Shown here piece after piece: positions 59,342 to 64,000 of a DNA stretch of 64,000 nucleotides (the stretch's first letter is position 1; every line of letters starts with the position of its first letter). The translations under genes were made by a program, and so were the position numbers. Below the pieces are notes generated by a model that made no database searches, was not told the DNA's origin, and saw nothing but the letters and a program-made list of their open reading frames with translations. The DNA is from Didymella arachidicola (lineage: Eukaryota; Ascomycota; Dothideomycetes; Pleosporales; Didymellaceae). Location: positions 1,302,001 through 1,366,000 of the forward strand of contig CM050000.1 of the NCBI GenBank assembly GCA_016630955.3, in the 5' to 3' direction.

Positions 59342-61377
59342 AAAAAAGACTCGTCATGGGGCAATAAGCCGCTTAGGTATTTAAGTGATCGGTGTTTCCT
59401 GCATTTAGGATTCAAACACTCAACCCACTCTCGAAGGTAACACTCCTGGTCCTGTACACAATGCATGTCCACAATCTCCTCTACGCTTGTAATTCCAGGG
59501 AAGTGGAGGTTTGTCCGCTTATCCCAAAGGTGTTCTGGGCAGAGGGTCTCTGCGCAGTTCCACCAGTATTCTTCGCAACCCTTAGGTTTGCTGGGAAACC
59601 ACTGGCTGTTTACCTTGAACTGCAGATGGTCGTTACAGGCGTCGTGGTAGCACTGCATAGCTGGGAGTTGAGGGTGACATGGGTTCCGGAGATCTTGTTG
59701 TAGCTGTGCCACGTAGTTATAGGTTGGCGTGGCCACTCGTCGGCTGAAGTCAGGTTCGCCCACGTGTGACTGTGTTGCTTGGCCTTCGTCCATCCATTTC
59801 GCGAAATCCTCCGTATGCCACTCCTTGTCAGGTTTCTGGACGTTGATGACCTGTTGATTGAACTGGGCAAGTGCTTCAGGATCGTCAAGTAGGCACTGCC
59901 TAGCCCTTACAACGTCTTCGTCCATTGACCAGTCACGCGTGTCCCCGCTATCCTGCGAGCCTGATGGCTGAATTGCCAGGTGTGGTGCTTCCTTCTTATG
60001 TTCAGGAATATTGTTGACAATCGTAAGGTTTACAACTGGTATCCGGATTTCTTGGGAGGCATGAGTCTGGGTTGCTCGGTCGCTCGAGACCGGCGTATAG
60101 GACTCCTGTGCTCTGTCGCATACGAGTAGACGCTTTCCTTCTTCTGAGTAATATTTGTCGTTGTGTTGGTAGAAGGATCCGTAGTATCGTTTGCCGACAA
60201 TAATGATGCCGTCCCGGGTATCGCATTCCACCACATGGTGTTTTCTAGGATCGTTCTTGATCCACTGGGGGTGTGGGTAAGGCGTTGGTGATCGCACCAG
60301 TCTGTCTGCACCTTTGTCAGATTCCTCTTCATGTTCGTCTTCCATAAGACGACCCATGTCTTCAGTGAGAATTTCCCATTCTTCACTGGTCTCGTTGTTG
60401 CCAGTAGTCAGCATGTTAAGCTGTCGAACTACTTTGTTCTTCATGCGGCAATCACGAGCATAGTGGCCTATTTTGCCACAGCTGTAACAAGTCACTGAAG
60501 ACTTGTCCGGCTTGCTGCCCCTGCCCTGTTCCTTCTTGTTCCACCTATCGGGTCCTTTGTTAAGGTTAGATAGGTCCATGGCCGCAGGTCCGTAGTATCC
60601 ACTTTGCGTGTTGTTATGGATGCGTTGTCCAGAGTTGGATTGGTAGCGACCTCCGCGTTGTCCGCGATTAAAGTTGTTGCGCCATGGGTTGCGTGGTGGC
60701 GAGCGTCGTTCAGTTAAGAGGACGCGTGCCCGTGGATCGTTTCGGAGTTCTTGCTGGAGTTCCTGTAGTCTAACGTCGATGTTGATAGACTCATTGACCA
60801 GGGAATCAAAATCGTCCGTGGAGGCTGCGGTACGCATGAGCTCCTCCTTGACCTTAGGTTTAAGACCCTGTCGGAACATAGTCATCAAAGCGGTGTCGTT
60901 CCATCCGGCGTACGTGGCTAGCTGTTGGAACTCAGCGGCGTAGTCGGCGACTGACGTCTCTTGTCGGATAGTCTGAATCTTGCGACGTGCGATCGTTGGT
61001 TCGTTGGACACGCCAAACACTGGGCGAATCTGTTCCTTGAACTGGTCGAAATCTTCGAACCACGCGTCTATGTCGGTAGACGTTCCTACGTCGTGATAGC
61101 GCTTGAGGAATGGTTTGATCCACGTGAAAGCTTTTCCACGCATGTAGCTGGCAACCAGGGTGACGCGTTTCTCTTCGGCGATCCTCTCTCCTTGAAACAT
61201 GAAGTAGAGGTCCCATTGAATGAGCCAGTCCTCCAGCTTGCTGCGATTGCCATCCCAGAAGTCGGGCTTAGCAACAGCGAAGCTGCGAGTAGTAGTGGTC
61301 TCCATATCAACGTCGTCATCCTCGTGGTTGTTGGTAGAGTTGCTAGGGGTAGCACGTGTTCCTGAGGTAGTACTCAT
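59212..61377 (-). CDS. Gag polyprotein, copy A3 (721 aa)
   Basis: Apparently identical to the A2 Gag, ATG at 61377, with capsid domain, CCHC knuckle and Cys/His-rich end. The primer site (TTGAACAC on the minus strand) is 61392-61385. Confidence 0.92.
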   Translation of the reverse strand: MSTTSGTRATPSNSTNNHEDDDVDMETTTTRSFAVAKPDFWDGNRSKLEDWLIQWDLYFMFQGERIAEEKRVTLVASYMRGKAFTWIKPFLKRYHDVGTSTDIDAWFEDFDQFKEQIRPVFGVSNEPTIARRKIQTIRQETSVADYAAEFQQLATYAGWNDTALMTMFRQGLKPKVKEELMRTAASTDDFDSLVNESINIDVRLQELQQELRNDPRARVLLTERRSPPRNPWRNNFNRGQRGGRYQSNSGQRIHNNTQSGYYGPAAMDLSNLNKGPDRWNKKEQGRGSKPDKSSVTCYSCGKIGHYARDCRMKNKVVRQLNMLTTGNNETSEEWEILTEDMGRLMEDEHEEESDKGADRLVRSPTPYPHPQWIKNDPRKHHVVECDTRDGIIIVGKRYYGSFYQHNDKYYSEEGKRLLVCDRAQESYTPVSSDRATQTHASQEIRIPVVNLTIVNNIPEHKKEAPHLAIQPSGSQDSGDTRDWSMDEDVVRARQCLLDDPEALAQFNQQVINVQKPDKEWHTEDFAKWMDEGQATQSHVGEPDFSRRVATPTYNYVAQLQQDLRNPCHPQLPAMQCYHDACNDHLQFKVNSQWFPSKPKGCEEYWWNCAETLCPEHLWDKRTNLHFPGITSVEEIVDMHCVQDQECYLREWVECLNPKCRKHRSLKYLSGLLPHDESFLDMWPVNATRRQDEDVPSTTSRAPGIDVRIPMRPIHSSDSLSC
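59341..59347 (-). promoter_or_regulatory. -1 frameshift site U UUU UUA, copy A3
   Basis: TAAAAAA on the plus strand; on the coding strand T TTT TTA in the gag frame, as in A2. Confidence 0.85.
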
Positions 61378-61394
61378 CTTGGGGGTGTTCAAAA

Positions 61395-61878
61395 TGTTGA
61401 AGTCGTACTTTAAGCAAAGCTCGTAAGCACTAGTTCTGTTGGTTCTCAGGGATGAATACAGTAACAGGGACACAAGGTGGGGGTTGCAATAAGGTGTACA
61501 GATATGATCTGTCAGTCTTGAAAGCAGGGGGGTTAACAATGAGTAGTACAGAGTAGACTGTCTAGCTCGAAGGTTGGTTGAGATCCAATATCGTAGATTG
61601 AAACTTAGGTTGAACACGAACTGTAAGAGTTGTGTTCCTACGTACTATATACTATTCCTGTATCCCGAGTACCTGTAGTCTCCGGGATACCTGTGGTCTC
61701 CGGGATACCTGTGGTCTCCGGGATACCTGTGGTCTCCGGGATACCTGTGGTCTCCGGGATACTTGTGCTTGGCGGGATACCAGTCACGTGACTTGTGGGA
61801 CACATATGCGTCACCCCGCACTACTGCAGTAGAGTCCGTTCGTCTACTTGTGGCTTCCCTTCTCCTGTGATCGTAACA
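61395..61878 (-). repeat. 5' LTR of A3
   Basis: 484 bp, same as the A2 LTR. Its outer flank GCCAC (61879-61883) is the duplicated target inside the P1 inverted repeat. Confidence 0.95.
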
Positions 61879-63722
61879 GCCACCCTGTCTAGTGGGCCAC
61901 TTTTGCCAAGACCACACCAAAACTCTCTCCCTACACTAATGCCTCAACAACAAGGTCAATCAGACGCGTTAAAAGAAGCTCGGATACAGCTTGCACTTCA
62001 AGCTATCAAACAGGATGCGAATCTCTCCCTGCGACGCGTTGCAGCTATCTTCAACGTGCCCCGAACTACACTAGCCCAACGACGCGCTGGACAGCCCTCA
62101 AGAGTTGATTCTATGCCTAGCCGACGGTATCTGGATGAGCACGCAGAGGAGGCGATTGTTGATCACGTTCTTTACCTTATACAGCGAGGAGAACCCCCTC
62201 GCTTGTCAGATGTGGCTGATATGGCCAATTTGCTGCGACAAGAGCGTGGAATGGCCCCTGTTGGCCGAAATTGGCCCAGTACGTTTGTAAAGCGTCAACC
62301 AAGGCTAAAAGTAAAGTTTAGTCGCAAGTATGACTACAAGAGAGCCCTCTGCGAGGATCCTGAGATAATACAGGGCTGGTTCAGCCTAGTAGCTAATGTC
62401 AAAGCTAAGTACGGCATTGTGGACGAAGACACGTACAACTTTGACGAGACTGGCTTTGCAATGGGTCAGATTACCCCTGGAGCAGTGGTTGCAGACGTAG
62501 AGAACCGAGGACGAGCAAAGCAGATACAGCCAGGCAATAAGGAGTGGGCTACGTTAATCTTAGGCGTAAATGCTGCAGGGTGGGCTATTCCACCCTTTAT
62601 TATCCTTAAAGCCAAAACCCACACCACCAACTGGTCTAAGGACAAAGATCTGCCCCAGGACTGGGTAATTGGGGTCTCTGAGAACGGCTGGACCAACAAC
62701 GAGCTTGGTCTTGACTGGTTGAAGCACTTTAACAGGCATACTAAGGAGCGTACCTATGGGACCCACCGTTTGCTACTTATAGACGGCCATGAGAGCCACC
62801 AGGCCGCAGCATTCACCCAATACTGCAAAGAGAACAAGATTGTAACTCTTACAATGCCTGCGCACTCATCGCACCTCTTGCAGCTGCTTGATGTGGGTTG
62901 TTTTGCCCCTTTGAAGCGGGAGTACGGGCATCAGGTCAACAAGCTCTCGCGCAACCGGATCAACCACATAGACAAGCAGTCGTTCCTAGTATGCTTAAGA
63001 GCAGCATATAACGCGACTATCACCCCTAGCAACATCCAGGGAGGGTTCCGAGGCGCTGGATTGGTCCCCTTTGACCCAGAACGGGTCATATCAACCCTCA
63101 ATGTGAGGCTGCGGACTCCATCACCCCAACTACCTACCAACAACGAGCCCTGGCAGTCCCAAACCCCCAAAAACCTGCTTGAATTTCAGTCGCAATCAAC
63201 TCTAATTCGAGACAAGTATAAGAGGCAGCAGGGCAGCTCACCAAATTCAGTGTATAGTGCGCTAGAGCACTATGCAAAGGGGGGAGCAAAGGTAGCGCAC
63301 CAGCTTGCGTTGATGAGAAAGGAACGTGATGAGCTTCGAGAGGCTCTAGCAGCTGCAACAGAGCGCAAATCACATAAAAGGAAGCGAATTCAAACAGGAG
63401 GGAGCATAACAGTTGAAGAGGCACAGCGTTTAACTGCTCTAAAGGAGTTTGGCGTGCGTGGTGATGGTAAGAAGCCAAAGAAGAGGATGCGCGCTGAAGG
63501 AGGTGAACTATCCCAACGACGGTGTGGAACGTGCGGAGAGACAGGGCACAACGCGCGAACGTGTAAATAACACTTATCTACCATGGACCTTGCCAGGACG
63601 TCTTCCTCAGAACCCCCATACGCGAGGTGCAGTTACTATACTACAATTTAATGTGAAGTTTGGTGTGGTCTTGGCAAAAGTGGCCCACTAGACAGGGTGG
63701 CCCACTTACCCGTGAGGTACGT
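61879..63722 (+). mobile_element. pogo transposon P1, left tip cut off by A3
   Basis: The right inverted repeat ends at 63722, followed by TA (63723-63724). At the left the repeat begins 21 bp inside its true end because A3 was inserted there; the outer tip is now at 37201-37226. The terminal repeat contains a tandem GTGGGCCAC unit. Without both ends together it cannot transpose, but its transposase frame is open. Confidence 0.92.
61939..63570 (+). CDS. pogo transposase P1 (543 aa)
   Basis: HTH and CENP-B-like domain at the N-terminus, catalytic D169 (FDETG), D282 (IDGHES) and D318 (LLDVG; relatives have PLDVG), DD35D, basic region, C-terminal CCHC knuckle (CGTCGETGHNARTC). ATG at 61939 matches the paralogue at 15461; the frame also runs back through the LTR to 61795, which is a fusion artefact of the A3 insertion. 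It could supply transposase in trans to the nearby defective copies if transcribed, but its promoter side is now A3. Confidence 0.9.
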   Translation: MPQQQGQSDALKEARIQLALQAIKQDANLSLRRVAAIFNVPRTTLAQRRAGQPSRVDSMPSRRYLDEHAEEAIVDHVLYLIQRGEPPRLSDVADMANLLRQERGMAPVGRNWPSTFVKRQPRLKVKFSRKYDYKRALCEDPEIIQGWFSLVANVKAKYGIVDEDTYNFDETGFAMGQITPGAVVADVENRGRAKQIQPGNKEWATLILGVNAAGWAIPPFIILKAKTHTTNWSKDKDLPQDWVIGVSENGWTNNELGLDWLKHFNRHTKERTYGTHRLLLIDGHESHQAAAFTQYCKENKIVTLTMPAHSSHLLQLLDVGCFAPLKREYGHQVNKLSRNRINHIDKQSFLVCLRAAYNATITPSNIQGGFRGAGLVPFDPERVISTLNVRLRTPSPQLPTNNEPWQSQTPKNLLEFQSQSTLIRDKYKRQQGSSPNSVYSALEHYAKGGAKVAHQLALMRKERDELREALAAATERKSHKRKRIQTGGSITVEEAQRLTALKEFGVRGDGKKPKKRMRAEGGELSQRRCGTCGETGHNARTCK

Positions 63723-63724
63723 TA

Positions 63725-63863
63725 TAAAGAGTAATAATCTTACTTTTCTTATAGAGGTTTTAGAACTTAAGCAACTTATAGCTTTTATAGCTATTAATAA
63801 TAAGTAGCTAGTAACTACCTACTATATAAGCTTTTATATACTAGATAAAGTACTTTAGCTAAG
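63725..63863. other. AT-rich relic spacer
   Basis: About 140 bp of decayed, AT-rich sequence without an open frame. Confidence 0.4.
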
Positions 63864-64000
63864 TGTTGAAGTCGTACTTTAAGCAAAGCTCGTAAGCACT
63901 AATTCTATTGGTTCTCAGGGATGAGTACGGTGACAGGAAGCCGAGGGGGTTGGCTGCAATAAGGTGTACAGATACGATCTGTCAGTCTTGAGAGCAGGGT
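63864..64000 (-). repeat. LTR, U5/R end only (cut by window end)
   Basis: Begins TGTTGAAGTCG and matches the conserved R-U5 of the LTR families in reverse. The family-specific U3 lies beyond the window, so the family and whether it is solo are unknown. Confidence 0.9.

Larger units (their letters stand above)
54769..61878 (-). mobile_element. Complete family A chromovirus, copy A3 (7110 bp, inverted)
   Basis: Same length as A2 with apparently identical proteins, in opposite orientation. LTRs at 54769-55252 and 61395-61878; U3 arrays of five 18-bp units. In its own direction the flanks are GTGGC (5') and CAGAG (3'), the reverse of A2. Confidence 0.96.

Noticed and set aside
61795..61938. N-terminal extension of the P1 transposase
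   Set aside because: It reads through the A3 LTR edge; the extension is a product of that insertion.

Overview
The window looks like a chromosome segment of a filamentous ascomycete (Pezizomycotina; Dothideomycetes is only a guess). The signs are short GT-AG introns of 50-65 bp, TTAGGG telomere-type repeats, fungal-only families (DUF3176, OrsD/RecQ subtelomeric helicase, Fot1/pogo transposases) and AT-rich tracts that read as C-to-T/G-to-A decayed transposons, the signature of RIP. Most of the 64 kb is transposon nested in transposon. Host-like genes occur only at 23.8-26.2 kb and 37.7-46.0 kb.

Layout. 1-1209: 3' end of a Ty3/gypsy chromovirus (family A, copy A1). 1210-6160: a RIP-decayed pogo element carrying four solo LTRs (one nested in another) and an intact-looking Fot1/pogo transposon. 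6177-13225: complete family B chromovirus with target-site duplication (TSD) ATACT. 13363-15215: further solo LTRs. 15381-18760: pogo elements, one broken by a single stop and one truncated. 19017-23167: TTAGGG units followed by a broken telomere-linked helicase gene. 23834-26196: DUF3176 membrane protein. 26503-30090: RIP relics. 30091-37200: complete family A element (A2). 37752-46000: SANT-domain, F-box, small Cys-rich and kinase-like genes plus a broken gene. 46920-54140: complete family C chromovirus (TSD GTATA). 54769-61878: inverted family A element (A3). 61879-63722: pogo transposon. 63864-64000: start of another LTR.

Each complete retrotransposon has gag, then pol (protease, RT, RNase H, integrase, chromodomain) in the -1 frame behind an identical U UUU UUA slippery site, then, on the opposite strand between pol and the 3' LTR, a third gene. 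In all three families this antisense gene encodes a protein of 180-196 aa starting MPK, with six cysteines in Gal4-type Zn2Cys6 spacing, a charged coiled coil and an acidic/aromatic C-terminus. The antisense gene and the LTR U3 (each family has its own short repeated motif) differ between families, while pol, R-U5 and the primer site are almost the same. I infer an element-encoded antisense transcription factor that travels with its own U3 binding sites; this is the most novel system in the window.

The second main result is structural. Flanks of A2 and A3 are exchanged (CAGAG/GTGGC against GTGGC/CAGAG), and three older elements are split across them. The segment 37201-54768 is therefore inverted relative to its ancestral order, by recombination between two oppositely oriented A copies or by an assembly error in those 7.1-kb repeats.
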